A stretch of DNA of 42,154 bases from Sphingobacterium sp. (GTDB taxonomy: Bacteria > Bacteroidota > Bacteroidia > Sphingobacteriales > Sphingobacteriaceae), in the NCBI GenBank assembly GCA_029239355.1, contig JAQZAZ010000034.1, positions 1-42,154 on the forward strand. The letters run 5' to 3'. Shown here one piece after another: positions 9,062 through 17,387 of the stretch (positions are counted from its first letter, which is position 1; each line of letters begins with the position of its first letter). The translations under genes were made by a program, and so were the position numbers. Under the pieces are notes generated by a model that made no database searches, had not been told where the DNA came from, and worked only from the letters and a program-made list of their open reading frames with translations.

Positions 9062-9073
9062 CCTGAATTCAGG
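9062..9073. repeat. 12-bp perfect palindrome CCTGAATTCAGG
   Basis: A perfect inverted repeat without spacer in the 71-bp gap between the response regulator and the next gene. NarL-type regulators bind short inverted repeats, so this could be an operator, but one copy of a 12-mer is weak evidence. Confidence 0.35.
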
Positions 9074-9115
9074 GATGAGAATAACCCCATGCATTTGATA
9101 CTTTTGATGCTATAG

Positions 9116-11179
9116 ATGAAGTATCAAAAGTGTATGATTATATCAAATTATGTATTCCGTTGTCGGGGAAGAAAATTGCTTTCCTATGGTTTTGGCCTAG
9201 TATTGTCTTTAGGCTTAGCTCTCGGTACAGTTCGTGCGCAGGGTTTTGGTACAAAAATACCCGATGGATCAAATACGGTAGTGGCTATTAATTTAGCTAA
9301 GGTCGTTGAATCTGTTGAGGCTGCCACACTGAATAAACTGTTGGACCGTGTTGGCTTTTTCAAACATTTTGAAGAGAAAAGCATTGATCTAAAAAAGGAT
9401 TTTCAACAGACTGGTGTGGATTCAAAAGGAATAGCTATATATTACCGAAACGATAGGGATAGTTTGCTATACGGTGAAATGATCATTCCGATCAATGATA
9501 GCAACCGCTTTGAAAGGTTGCTGAATATGCAGGGAACCTCGCTTCCGTCGTTTAACGGTTACCACCGATTTAAAACAATGGATGGGCAACTACTCGCCTG
9601 GAATGCCAAGGAGTTCAGGGTACTAAAAGGGGAGGTCGGACAGACTTATTTCGCCAATGATTCTATTGCTGCATTGTATGGTATTGAAAATGCGGACTAT
9701 GCAGCCGCAGCCGTAGCTGCAGTTACAGCTGAAGAAGCAACTGATTGCACCGTTATAGATACTAATCTAATGGATTCCTCCACGATGGAATGGGATGCGT
9801 TTGATTTTGACACATTGCAAGCTGAAGAGCCAGCAGAAATAGAACCATTGGAGGTCTATGACAGTGCAAAAGACACTGATACAAGTGTCTATGATAGTCC
9901 TGTCAACTATGATTCACTTGACACAACCTTTGAGGAAGTGAATAGACGAAATGATTCCATTAAAAATGTGTTGGTGGAGAAGTGGCTACTGCATGAGCAG
10001 GAGCAATTATTAAGTGGTAAATATCCAGATATAAAGGTACAGGAGCAGAGACGATTATTTAAAAATGTGGACCTGGCGCGTGTATGGATTACTAGAGCTG
10101 GAGGCTTTTATAGTGGACTTCACTCCGTAAGGTCCATCGTGGACGCCTATTATAATACAAGCGATTTCTCCTTGAAAAGTGGCTATAGAGACATGTTTTT
10201 TGATCTGGCACAGCAACAAAATAAAATTACGCTGAAAGCAAGTGTAACCTTAGGAAAAGACTTGACAAACCTGACCAAAAAGTTATATGCCAGAAAGCCA
10301 AATCCCAAATTTGCAAAGTATTTAACAACGGAAACGTTGGGATATTTTAATGTCAATATAAATACAGAGGCTTACTTAAAGGAAATGCCGGCATTTTTTT
10401 CAAAAAATCTGAAAAAATATTTTGGCAAAGAAAATGAGTTATTTGAACTTCTGACTCTTGGACTTGAAATCGCATTGGATGAAAAGGCCATTGCCAAAAT
10501 TATGCCCGGGGATAATTTGGTTATTGTCAATGGAATAACTAATTTAAAGGTCGACTACGTCGATTACGAGTATGATGATAATTATGAAGCCAAGGAAGTG
10601 AAAAAGACAAAGGAGGAAAAGATGCCATCTTTCATATGGATGTTCACATCGGAAGATCAAAGAATCATCAGAAAGACAGCAGACGTGGCAGTATCAAAAA
10701 ATGAGGCTATCTTAGCGGGCGGTATCTATAAAATCAAACAAGGTAATGGTAAAGATTTTCCAGTACACCTAATGTTCAAAGAGGATTTGGTGATGATTAG
10801 TAACGATAGTCTTGCACTAAATAAAATTTTGCACCAAGATCGTCCTGCCAAAACCAATAAATCTTTTGTGAAGCTTATGAAGGGAAGTAAATTTTCGGCA
10901 GCATTCCAGACAGGGAAAATACCCGCTCTAACAAATGAGCTGGGGGTAGTATCAGGTAACAGCTGGCGTTCTACATTAGCAGAATTGAATAATTATGGTA
11001 ATTTTACAGTGAGTTCTAAAGGCATTGTAGGTGATAGCTTGGAAACCGATGTAGAACTAGCGTTGCCGGCGACGGCAAATAACGGACTACAGTTTGTCAT
11101 CAACCAGCTGCTTGATGGAATCGTGCCGGATGAACAACCCGAATTTGACTACCCAATTGATACAACTGACAATGATTAA
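9116..11179 (+). CDS. Exported protein of unknown function (DUF4836-like)
   Basis: Not firmly recognised. 687 aa with an N-terminal hydrophobic segment (about 23-41, ending TVRAQ) that reads as a signal peptide; Met7 (9134) is an alternative start. The mature protein begins IPDGSNTVVAINLAKVV, a pattern (a Pro/Asp turn, then a strand with xxAINL) seen in exported DUF4836/DUF3352-like Bacteroidota proteins. An acidic low-complexity stretch rich in Asp, Glu, Ser and Thr lies at about 205-290 and looks like a disordered linker. The start of the mature protein resembles that of the next gene product, with which it overlaps by 8 bp, so the two are translationally linked and may be ancient paralogues. 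The upstream two-component pair may control it. Confidence 0.75.
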   Translation: MKYQKCMIISNYVFRCRGRKLLSYGFGLVLSLGLALGTVRAQGFGTKIPDGSNTVVAINLAKVVESVEAATLNKLLDRVGFFKHFEEKSIDLKKDFQQTGVDSKGIAIYYRNDRDSLLYGEMIIPINDSNRFERLLNMQGTSLPSFNGYHRFKTMDGQLLAWNAKEFRVLKGEVGQTYFANDSIAALYGIENADYAAAAVAAVTAEEATDCTVIDTNLMDSSTMEWDAFDFDTLQAEEPAEIEPLEVYDSAKDTDTSVYDSPVNYDSLDTTFEEVNRRNDSIKNVLVEKWLLHEQEQLLSGKYPDIKVQEQRRLFKNVDLARVWITRAGGFYSGLHSVRSIVDAYYNTSDFSLKSGYRDMFFDLAQQQNKITLKASVTLGKDLTNLTKKLYARKPNPKFAKYLTTETLGYFNVNINTEAYLKEMPAFFSKNLKKYFGKENELFELLTLGLEIALDEKAIAKIMPGDNLVIVNGITNLKVDYVDYEYDDNYEAKEVKKTKEEKMPSFIWMFTSEDQRIIRKTADVAVSKNEAILAGGIYKIKQGNGKDFPVHLMFKEDLVMISNDSLALNKILHQDRPAKTNKSFVKLMKGSKFSAAFQTGKIPALTNELGVVSGNSWRSTLAELNNYGNFTVSSKGIVGDSLETDVELALPATANNGLQFVINQLLDGIVPDEQPEFDYPIDTTDND

Positions 11180-12455
11180 AAAAGGAATAATTTGGACTTT
11201 AGGTATTCTCGTAGTACTGGCTACAGTTGGCTGGGGAATTTATATCATCCGACAGCAGCAGTCGTATCAGTCTTTCGTACATAAAAAAAGCAGAGCCTTA
11301 TTGACGATTTCCTTGGACGATATTCTATTGAATCAATTTTTCGATAAATGGCAAACAGCGCCAAAAGGAGGGCAGGACTTCGCCAAAAAATTGAATAGAC
11401 TTAAGGATAACGGAATAGATATCAAGGCGAATGTATTTCTTTTTTCACTGGAAGACAGTGCGAAGAACTTTTATGCATTTTTTGATTTAAAAGATGAGAA
11501 GCAATTTCTGACTTTTTTAAAGGAGGGTTTGGCAGTTGATGCCATCGAAAATAATGCTGCTCCTGGGGTAAATTATGCGTATCAGGAGGCAAACAAAATT
11601 GCATTTGTTTGGAAAGGCGATGAATTATTGGTGGGACTTGGATTTAATCTGGACAAAAAGAAAGATGAAATGCTCCAATTAATCCAATCCAACTCAGAGC
11701 GGATTTCCATTGAGCATTTCATCGACCGACCGAGTGAATTAACACGAGCATCATTACGTTACAGCAACATTTCCACAAATAATTTTATTGAATTTGATTT
11801 GAAAGGCAGCCGGATAGAAATCGCGGGGGAACTTCAGTCGAACACTTGGAATTTTCCACAAGAATATCTTGTTCGGGAGTTAGAAAAGGAAAATTATATC
11901 AGCAAAGGCTGGATCAATTTCCCGAATCAACGTCTAAAGACAACTATAAAGAGTATTTTAACTGATCTTCCGGTAGCAGCGGATTCGATTATGGCGCATG
12001 CCAATGGGGATTATCTTGATATTGAAATTTTGAATAGTCAGGTAATACAGACAGACACGATTATTAATTATGCTGTCAATGATAATTTTGAGACAGTGGC
12101 GGAGAAAACGCCCTATGAAAGCAAAGTACCCAATGTCAGCTTGAGTATAAGAGGTGATGCGGAATTGTCTAAATTTCTACCCGATAAGCTATTTTACCAA
12201 TGGTTTCAGCGGAAAGATGAACTGTCTTATCTATTGTCAACAGCATCTGCGAAAGATAATCTACAGTCAAAATATACGAAGACCAATAGTCTTTCATATG
12301 TAGCGATACATCTTGCGGATTGGCCGGATGCCTTAAAAGTGACACCGATTCTGATGTTGAAAGCGATTGCTTCGGACTTGGATCTCAGCTTGAAAGTTTC
12401 CCGGTCAAATCAGCTTATTCTTCAGGGAGCTATTCGGGACTATTCACATAAATAA
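11172..12455 (+). CDS. Membrane-anchored periplasmic protein of unknown function
   Basis: 427 aa, not recognised. It starts MIKKGIIW with a single hydrophobic helix (about 5-24), followed by a soluble, presumably periplasmic, domain. The ATG at 11172 overlaps the stop of the previous gene by 8 bp (ATGATTAA), typical of coupled translation; longer upstream starts would run far into that gene and were rejected. The segment from RALLTISLDDIL to FFDLKDEKQFLTFL lines up by eye with VVAINLAKVV to IPINDSNRFERLL of the preceding protein: same order of strand, helix, Asp-Ile/Leu-Lys segment, strand pair and helix. Distant paralogy is an inference that a profile comparison could test. A brkB-like gene follows about 100 bp downstream. 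Confidence 0.75.
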   Translation: MIKKGIIWTLGILVVLATVGWGIYIIRQQQSYQSFVHKKSRALLTISLDDILLNQFFDKWQTAPKGGQDFAKKLNRLKDNGIDIKANVFLFSLEDSAKNFYAFFDLKDEKQFLTFLKEGLAVDAIENNAAPGVNYAYQEANKIAFVWKGDELLVGLGFNLDKKKDEMLQLIQSNSERISIEHFIDRPSELTRASLRYSNISTNNFIEFDLKGSRIEIAGELQSNTWNFPQEYLVRELEKENYISKGWINFPNQRLKTTIKSILTDLPVAADSIMAHANGDYLDIEILNSQVIQTDTIINYAVNDNFETVAEKTPYESKVPNVSLSIRGDAELSKFLPDKLFYQWFQRKDELSYLLSTASAKDNLQSKYTKTNSLSYVAIHLADWPDALKVTPILMLKAIASDLDLSLKVSRSNQLILQGAIRDYSHK

Positions 12456-12552
12456 TCAGGTAGTGGTACAAGAGTTATTCACTGTTTCTTTCTAAAATCC
12501 AAAACTTTCTTTGCTGCTAAGCAGTTTATTCATAATAACAAAGGTGATTACT

Positions 12553-13554
12553 ATGGATATTAGAACTAAAAGTAGAAGTAAAATAAAGACCTACTGGCGC
12601 ATTTTGAAAAGTAGCGTTGCTGGATTTATAAATGAAGATTCAATGAAATATAGTGCTTCATTATCTTACTATACTGTTTTTTCTATCGGTCCGATTTTAG
12701 TATTGATCATCGCACTTGCCGGAATATTTTATGGCGAAGATGCTATCGAAGGAAAGGTGTTTATGGAGTTGCGTGGCCTGGTAGGCAATAGTGCGGCCAA
12801 ACAGATCCAGGAAGTTATCCAAAATCTTGAACTATCGGGAAAATCCAATATGGCTCTGATCATCAGCAGCATCACCTTGATTTTGGGAGCGACCACCGTA
12901 TTTGGAGATATTCAGAATTCAATCAATAAAATCTGGCATGTTCGGGCAAAACCAAAAAAAGGCTGGTTAAAGTTAATTCAGGACCGTTTGCTGTCCTCTT
13001 CTTTGGTCATCGGACTCGGATTTTTATTGGTTGTCACTCTGATTATCAATGGAGTAATTTTGGCGATGACCGGACAATTGCAGCGCTATTTTCCTGACAT
13101 GACGGTGTTGTTGCTTGACGGAATCAACTTTGCGCTGTCGTTTGGAATCATATTCCTACTTTTTAGCATCATATTTAAAGTTCTTCCAGACGTTAATATT
13201 GAGTGGCGAACTGTACGCGCAGGAGCTTTGTTTACCTCAATTTTATTCGTTTTTGGCCGTTATCTAATCGGAATATACCTCGAGCATTCTGCGACGCAGG
13301 ATACCTATGGTGCCGCGGGTTCCTTTGTCCTGATTTTGCTTTGGGTATATTATACTGCAGCTATTTTATATTTCGGAGCCATCTACACCAGAGAGTATGC
13401 AACGGTGATGGGGATCCCGATTGAGCCCGCCCAGTTCGCCGTACATGTGGAAACCCAGGAAATCGAACGTGCAGATGGTGAGATTCCGCCGGCTCCCCTG
13501 ACTCAGGAGGAGAAGAGGGTGGAAATTGATCCAGCAGATGATCGCAAAAGTTAG
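12553..13554 (+). CDS. YihY/BrkB-family inner-membrane protein
   Basis: 333-aa polytopic membrane protein of the YihY/virulence factor BrkB family (often misnamed RNase BN). Hallmarks are DSMKYSASLSYYTVFSIGPIL in the first membrane segment, GATTVFGDIQNSINKIW, and near the end the glycine-rich AAGSFVLILLWVYYTAAILYFGA. About six membrane segments are visible; the tail is acidic and cytoplasmic. The molecular function of the family is not settled. The ATG at 12553 (MDIRTKSRSK) fits the family better than a TTG fourteen codons upstream. Its stop overlaps the stop of the convergent gene by 4 bp. It may be the last gene of the kinase cluster, although about 100 bp separate it from the previous gene. 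Confidence 0.9.
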   Translation: MDIRTKSRSKIKTYWRILKSSVAGFINEDSMKYSASLSYYTVFSIGPILVLIIALAGIFYGEDAIEGKVFMELRGLVGNSAAKQIQEVIQNLELSGKSNMALIISSITLILGATTVFGDIQNSINKIWHVRAKPKKGWLKLIQDRLLSSSLVIGLGFLLVVTLIINGVILAMTGQLQRYFPDMTVLLLDGINFALSFGIIFLLFSIIFKVLPDVNIEWRTVRAGALFTSILFVFGRYLIGIYLEHSATQDTYGAAGSFVLILLWVYYTAAILYFGAIYTREYATVMGIPIEPAQFAVHVETQEIERADGEIPPAPLTQEEKRVEIDPADDRKS

Positions 13555-14288
13555 TACGTTGTCGGCTTTTTAGCTTTTAGTTCGGCTGTCTCTTCGGTGT
13601 CGGTGGTATTGTGCTCACGGTATAGCTTTTCGCCAATATGGCCTTTATCTCCCAAGGCACGCCCTTTGATCAGCCATGATGTGCCGAATAAAAAGAGCGC
13701 TATCGCTTCAAATACAAGTGTCGCGTGTCCAAAGAGCTTGAGCGGAATGAATGCAATGCAAATGATTATACCATATCCACAAAATCGGTAAATATTGTTT
13801 TCATTAAGTATGCTTATGGGTATCTCGCTGTTCGGTTCTTGGCCGATTGTAAATACATTGATCGAAAGGAATGCAAAAGTCAGAAAAAGTACAGCAGCAA
13901 ATCCATAGTGAAGTTCTTTCAATCCAACCGAAATCAGCGTACATTGTGTGCAGCTGGTACCGGTCGGATCCGTAGGAACAAATGCGACTCCAATCGCCAT
14001 AACTCCAGCAAGGTTTGTAAGCAGGTTGTCATTCTTCCAGATGACTTTGTTTCCATTACCTTTATAGCAAATAAGAAATAACCCTACGGCACATAATGTT
14101 CCCGTAAAAATCTCACGCAGGTTTGAAAAATAATAATGACTTATGGATGGTTGTACCGTTGTGTCAAAAAACTTGAAAAGTGAAAATGAAACTAAGATCA
14201 CGGGCAGGAGAATTCCCAAATACCCGATTGCCCTGCGTAATCTTCTATAAGCAAAGAGATTGTTGTTCTGAATTTTTTTGATGTGCAT
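13551..14288 (-). CDS. Multi-pass membrane protein of unknown function
   Basis: 245 aa with about six hydrophobic segments and a short polar, Lys/Glu/Thr-rich tail. The segment SISHYYFSNLREIFTGTLCAVG and the PTDPTGTSCTQCT loop are distinctive; the loop carries two cysteines spaced Cys-Thr-Gln-Cys. I recognise no enzymatic or transport family with certainty; a DUF998-like fold is possible. It lies 54 bp behind pfkB on the same strand with a weak hairpin between, so cotranscription is possible. Its last four bases (TTAG) are shared with the stop of the convergent brkB-like gene. Confidence 0.8.
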   Translation of the reverse strand: MHIKKIQNNNLFAYRRLRRAIGYLGILLPVILVSFSLFKFFDTTVQPSISHYYFSNLREIFTGTLCAVGLFLICYKGNGNKVIWKNDNLLTNLAGVMAIGVAFVPTDPTGTSCTQCTLISVGLKELHYGFAAVLFLTFAFLSINVFTIGQEPNSEIPISILNENNIYRFCGYGIIICIAFIPLKLFGHATLVFEAIALFLFGTSWLIKGRALGDKGHIGEKLYREHNTTDTEETAELKAKKPTTY

Positions 14289-14311
14289 AAATACGATAAT
14301 TGATTAGTTTA

Positions 14312-14333
14312 AAACTCGGCTGTTTGCGAGTTA
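14312..14333 (-). terminator. Weak hairpin between pfkB and the downstream membrane-protein gene
   Basis: The stem AACTCG / CGAGTT with an eight-base loop is followed on the minus strand by only a few T residues. It could be an attenuating or partial terminator behind pfkB. Confidence 0.3.
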
Positions 14334-14342
14334 TACGATCGC

Positions 14343-15278
14343 TTAGTGCTTTCTGACCTCGGCATATAATCTATCCACATCTTTCTTTTGAAAAAGAGCA
14401 GTTCCTTCAGCCATTGTGGTGGCTGAGCCGCAGGCAATTCCCATACGAAGTATTTCTTCCGGTGTTCCCTGTCTAGCCAGAACGGAAACCATGCCCGCAA
14501 CCATGCTGTCCCCGGCACCAACCGTACTACGTATTTTTACAAGCGGTGGGATCATCCGAATTTTTTCTGTTGCGGTATACAGTACAGCTCCCTGAGCCCC
14601 CAAAGATACCACAACAATGGCCGCTTGGCCCTGTGCAATTATTTGTTGGGCAGCATGATCTAAATCTGTGTTTTCCAGTTCCTCTTTCCCGACAAGGGCC
14701 GCCAATTCACCAGCATTGGGTTTCAGCAAAAACACACCTTTCTCCAGTGCAGCTTTAAGGGCATCTCCGGATGTATCCACGACCACTCTACTTCCTTTTG
14801 TTTTATATTTCTTGATAAGAAACCCGATAAATTCAGCGGAGATATCGCCTGGAAGGCTACCACTGATGACAACAAAATCAGGTGCAGGATATAATTGGTC
14901 AATAATAGTCAGAATTTCATCTTGTTCACTTGCCGTAAAAGAAGCACCAGGAAATCCAAACCGGTATTGCTGGTTGGTGGTCTGGTCTACAACAATAAAG
15001 TTTTCTCTTGTTTCACTGCTTATGTGGATTGGTATAATATCAAGTCCTTCCTGTTTCAAAAGAAGCTCCAGCATACCGCCCGTTTTTCCACCGGAAGTAA
15101 AAAGCGCATCAGAAGGTATGCCAAGTCGTTTCAGCGCGCGGCTTACGTTAATACCGCCGCCCCCGGCTTCGTACTTTGGAGCGTTGCAGCGCAGTTTTTT
15201 TTCTGGAACGATGTTTTGAACACTGGTACTTTTGTCTACCGAGGGGTTTAATGTTATGGTTAAAATAGATTTTTTCAT
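14343..15278 (-). CDS. pfkB: PfkB-family 6-phosphofructokinase (type II)
   Basis: Ribokinase-fold sugar kinase (311 aa; E. coli PfkB has 309). It phosphorylates fructose 6-phosphate to the 1,6-bisphosphate with ATP in glycolysis. The N-terminal pattern PEKKLRCNAPKYEAGGGGIN closely matches remembered E. coli PfkB, as does ISGSLPG near 139-144. The PfkB signature STVGAGDSM (251-259) carries the catalytic base Asp257, and KPNAGEL (186-192) matches PfkB's KPNQKEL. 1-Phosphofructokinase (FruK) and tagatose-6-phosphate kinase share the fold, but no fru PTS genes are nearby and the N terminus favours PfkB. No clear promoter box was found upstream. Confidence 0.88.
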   Translation of the reverse strand: MKKSILTITLNPSVDKSTSVQNIVPEKKLRCNAPKYEAGGGGINVSRALKRLGIPSDALFTSGGKTGGMLELLLKQEGLDIIPIHISSETRENFIVVDQTTNQQYRFGFPGASFTASEQDEILTIIDQLYPAPDFVVISGSLPGDISAEFIGFLIKKYKTKGSRVVVDTSGDALKAALEKGVFLLKPNAGELAALVGKEELENTDLDHAAQQIIAQGQAAIVVVSLGAQGAVLYTATEKIRMIPPLVKIRSTVGAGDSMVAGMVSVLARQGTPEEILRMGIACGSATTMAEGTALFQKKDVDRLYAEVRKH

Positions 15279-15798
15279 CCTATTACTGTTGTTTAAATTC
15301 AGGTTTATCCTATACTCCTTATTGCCATAATACCATCACCTCAGGAGCGAATTACAATAAAGATAGCGTCCATACCATGAAGATAATTGATATTTGTTAA
15401 TATATACACAATGATGATAAAATTTACAGGCCATTGTTTAGATATACATCCTCGCGACTGTCATAGGCTCACTTCAATGGCAGTAACGCTGTCAAGCAGT
15501 TCGCTCCATTGTTTATTAACCACAATTGATCATAACGCAAAGGCCGCGATTTTAATAATGATTTGTGTCCAACGGATTATAAGCCACTCTCTGCGAATAT
15601 AAAATTGCGCTTAAGCGGGATGATAAATGTTTTAAATTTATAGTAATATTAGTGAAGGCACATTGGTCAATTAAATAATACCAACAGTGAATGAAAAATC
15701 AGAGGCAATATTGAATAGGGGACCTGGACCGTAACAATTGCGTTTAGTTGTCTGGAGGCTACACAAGTAAATCAGATATAAAAGTCTAAATTTGAGAG
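15279..15798. other. 520-bp intergenic stretch without a credible gene
   Basis: This region lies between divergent pfkB and the first lipoprotein gene. The only long plus-strand reading frame (15387-15602) has no family resemblance or good start. On the minus strand around 15470-15515 the text NKQWSELLDSVTAIEVSL can be read between stop codons; it faintly recalls the QDWHNLIAKINLVAF segment of the neighbouring lipoprotein, so a decayed relative is conceivable. No repeat, RNA gene or promoter could be supported. Confidence 0.5.
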
Positions 15799-16266
15799 AT
15801 GTATAAATTAACTGTTTTATCGTTGTTTTTGCTCAGTTGTGCTGACAGTAATAATCATAAAACCGCCCAGCCTAAGGTTATGAAAAATATAGAAATACAG
15901 TCGGTTGAAATCATGTGTGCCGGTGGTCAGCTGGGGTACAGCTCCCGTATGTTTATAGATGAGGATTCCACGCACTATAAGCAAACTGTCGCCGCTAATC
16001 CGGAGAAGAATTCGGAATATCATAAGAAAACAGTGCCTCAGGATTGGCATAACCTTATAGCTAAAATCAATTTGGTAGCATTTAGGTCCTCAAAGGAAGG
16101 TAAAAGTGTTCAGCGCATGGATGGAATTGATATCAATATTATCGTGGCAAGCAATTCTGATACCATCTCAAAAATGAATGCCTATAATAACAGTGAATGG
16201 AAATACATTGTTGAACATGTTTATCGGGTAAAGATGAATATAGATGAGGAACGAGGTAACAATTGA
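15799..16266 (+). CDS. Small lipoprotein of unknown function
   Basis: 155 aa. The N terminus MYKLTVLSLFLLSCADSN contains a lipobox (LLSC, Cys14) followed by Asp-Ser-Asn-Asn, so it is a predicted lipoprotein. The mature part contains a Trp-x-x-Leu-x-x-x-Ile-x-Leu-x-x-Phe pattern (QDWHNLIAKINLVAF) and ends in a strand-rich segment with DGIDINIIVAS, a pattern I associate with small Bacteroidota lipoproteins of unknown role. A second small lipoprotein gene follows 99 bp downstream on the same strand. No function can be assigned. Confidence 0.8.
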   Translation: MYKLTVLSLFLLSCADSNNHKTAQPKVMKNIEIQSVEIMCAGGQLGYSSRMFIDEDSTHYKQTVAANPEKNSEYHKKTVPQDWHNLIAKINLVAFRSSKEGKSVQRMDGIDINIIVASNSDTISKMNAYNNSEWKYIVEHVYRVKMNIDEERGNN

Positions 16267-16365
16267 TTTTAAAATAGCAAAAGTAAGATTTTAGGAGGAT
16301 CCTTATATAATTGACTAAAGATCTATAGAAGGAATAGCATAACAATTTATCTTAAAAAAGGTGGG

Positions 16366-16989
16366 ATGATAAAAATATATATACTTATTCTTGTAACAGC
16401 GTTTGTTTTCACGGCGTGTGATAATAAAAAGGAAAAGAAAAAGATGGAAAAATCTTCATTAAAAGAAGTATTTGGAAAGGATAGCGAGCATCCAGCGCCA
16501 ATTAAGGTAATTTCGGGTGCAGAAACTGATCTGTTAACATCGCTTCCCATCCGGCATTTTCCGATAGTGGACTCCACTGACTTCGAGAATTTTGAAAAAT
16601 CAGGAATACGTGATAGCGGTTTTCTGAAAAAGATCAATTTTGATCCCGGACGTAAAGATGCGACAAATTTTAGGCTTAATTATAAAATACCATTTTCTGA
16701 AAAATTTGCCTCCATTGTAGTTACCTACCAAGGCGGTGAGTACGAATTATTCACAACATTGATCACAATAGATAAGGACAGCAAAATAATCGACAAACTG
16801 GAAATTGCATATGATGAAGTAGCAGAATCTGCATTTGCGAAAACGAGTAGAATAGAGAAAAATAAAATAGTGGTAATAAATAGCAATTGGATGAGCGAAG
16901 ATCCTATTTTTGAAACCGAGACGTTCATTTTAGAAAACGACGGTAAATTTAAAAAAGTACAGGCTGGTACAGCGCAGGAATTAAATTGA
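16366..16989 (+). CDS. Small lipoprotein of unknown function
   Basis: 207 aa. A lipobox (VFTAC, Cys18) follows a hydrophobic N terminus and is followed by DNKKEKKKMEK, a charged tether. The rest is strand-rich and polar with no motif I recognise. It lies 99 bp behind another small lipoprotein gene on the same strand; the two do not look alike beyond the export signal. No terminator is visible behind it before the tRNA terminator, which faces the other way. Confidence 0.8.
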   Translation: MIKIYILILVTAFVFTACDNKKEKKKMEKSSLKEVFGKDSEHPAPIKVISGAETDLLTSLPIRHFPIVDSTDFENFEKSGIRDSGFLKKINFDPGRKDATNFRLNYKIPFSEKFASIVVTYQGGEYELFTTLITIDKDSKIIDKLEIAYDEVAESAFAKTSRIEKNKIVVINSNWMSEDPIFETETFILENDGKFKKVQAGTAQELN

Positions 16990-17145
16990 ATACTGGAAAA
17001 TCGCAGATTTTACACTTAAATTGGATGAACAGGAATACTCATCCGGGATATGGACAAGGAAATACCTTCTCATTTTTGAAAAAGGAATTTATGAATGGGA
17101 GCTGCATCGAAACCGGTCGGCCCTTCTTTTGAACCCTGATCCTGT

Positions 17146-17183
17146 TAAAAAAGAAAAGCTAATCGCGAGATTAGCTTTTCTTT
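17146..17183 (-). terminator. Strong terminator of tRNA-Lys
   Basis: On the minus strand a 14-bp stem (AAGAAAAGCTAATC and its complement) with a four-base loop ends in six T residues, directly behind the tRNA gene. The A-rich start of the stem would also give a modest T run on the plus strand, so it may work in both directions. Confidence 0.9.
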
Positions 17184-17184
17184 G

Positions 17185-17257
17185 TGATCCCGCTGGGATT
17201 CGAACCCAGGACCCATACATTAAAAGTGTATTGCTCTACCAGCTGAGCTACGGAATC
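17185..17257 (-). tRNA. tRNA-Lys (anticodon TTT)
   Basis: 73 nt read on the minus strand. The acceptor stem GATTCCG pairs with CGGGATC (one G-T pair) with discriminator A; the D arm is GCTCAGCTGGTAGAGC; the anticodon stem ATACA / TGTAT encloses the loop CTTTTAA with anticodon TTT; the T stem CTGGG / CCCAG encloses TTCGAAT. No CCA is encoded. It has a matching promoter upstream and a strong terminator. Confidence 0.97.
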
Positions 17258-17297
17258 GTACTTCTTTTTGAACTGCCGTTCCCTGTTTGAAGTGATG

Positions 17298-17329
17298 CAA
17301 AAGTAGGGCTTTAATCCTACTCCTGCAAA
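17298..17329 (-). promoter_or_regulatory. Promoter of tRNA-Lys
   Basis: Read on the minus strand: TTTG (17329-17326), exactly 20 nt, then TACTTTTG (17305-17298), 40 nt before the tRNA 5' end. Both boxes match the Bacteroidota consensus. The spacer contains the inverted repeat GTAGG...CCTAC (17303-17320), which could also form a weak terminator hairpin for the upstream ABC-F gene. Confidence 0.75.
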
Positions 17330-17387
17330 TTTTTTCAGTTTAAAATCGCGTTAGCACGTTTAAAAAGCTGATTCTAAGCCAAAAAAA

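Noticed and set aside
11094..11171. 26-codon extension of the membrane-anchored gene into the previous gene
   Set aside because: The 8-bp ATGATTAA overlap at 11172 is the normal coupling arrangement and puts the membrane helix at the N terminus.
14668..15219. 183-aa plus-strand frame
   Set aside because: It is antisense to pfkB, Ser/Pro-rich, and has no family features; pfkB is certain.
15387..15602. 71-aa plus-strand frame in the 520-bp gap
   Set aside because: Composition is not protein-like, there is no ribosome or promoter signal, and no domain is recognisable.
17021..17290. 89-aa plus-strand frame starting with TTG
   Set aside because: Its second half is the reverse complement of tRNA-Lys (CDPAGIRTQDPYIKS is the classic tRNA shadow) and it crosses the tRNA terminator.
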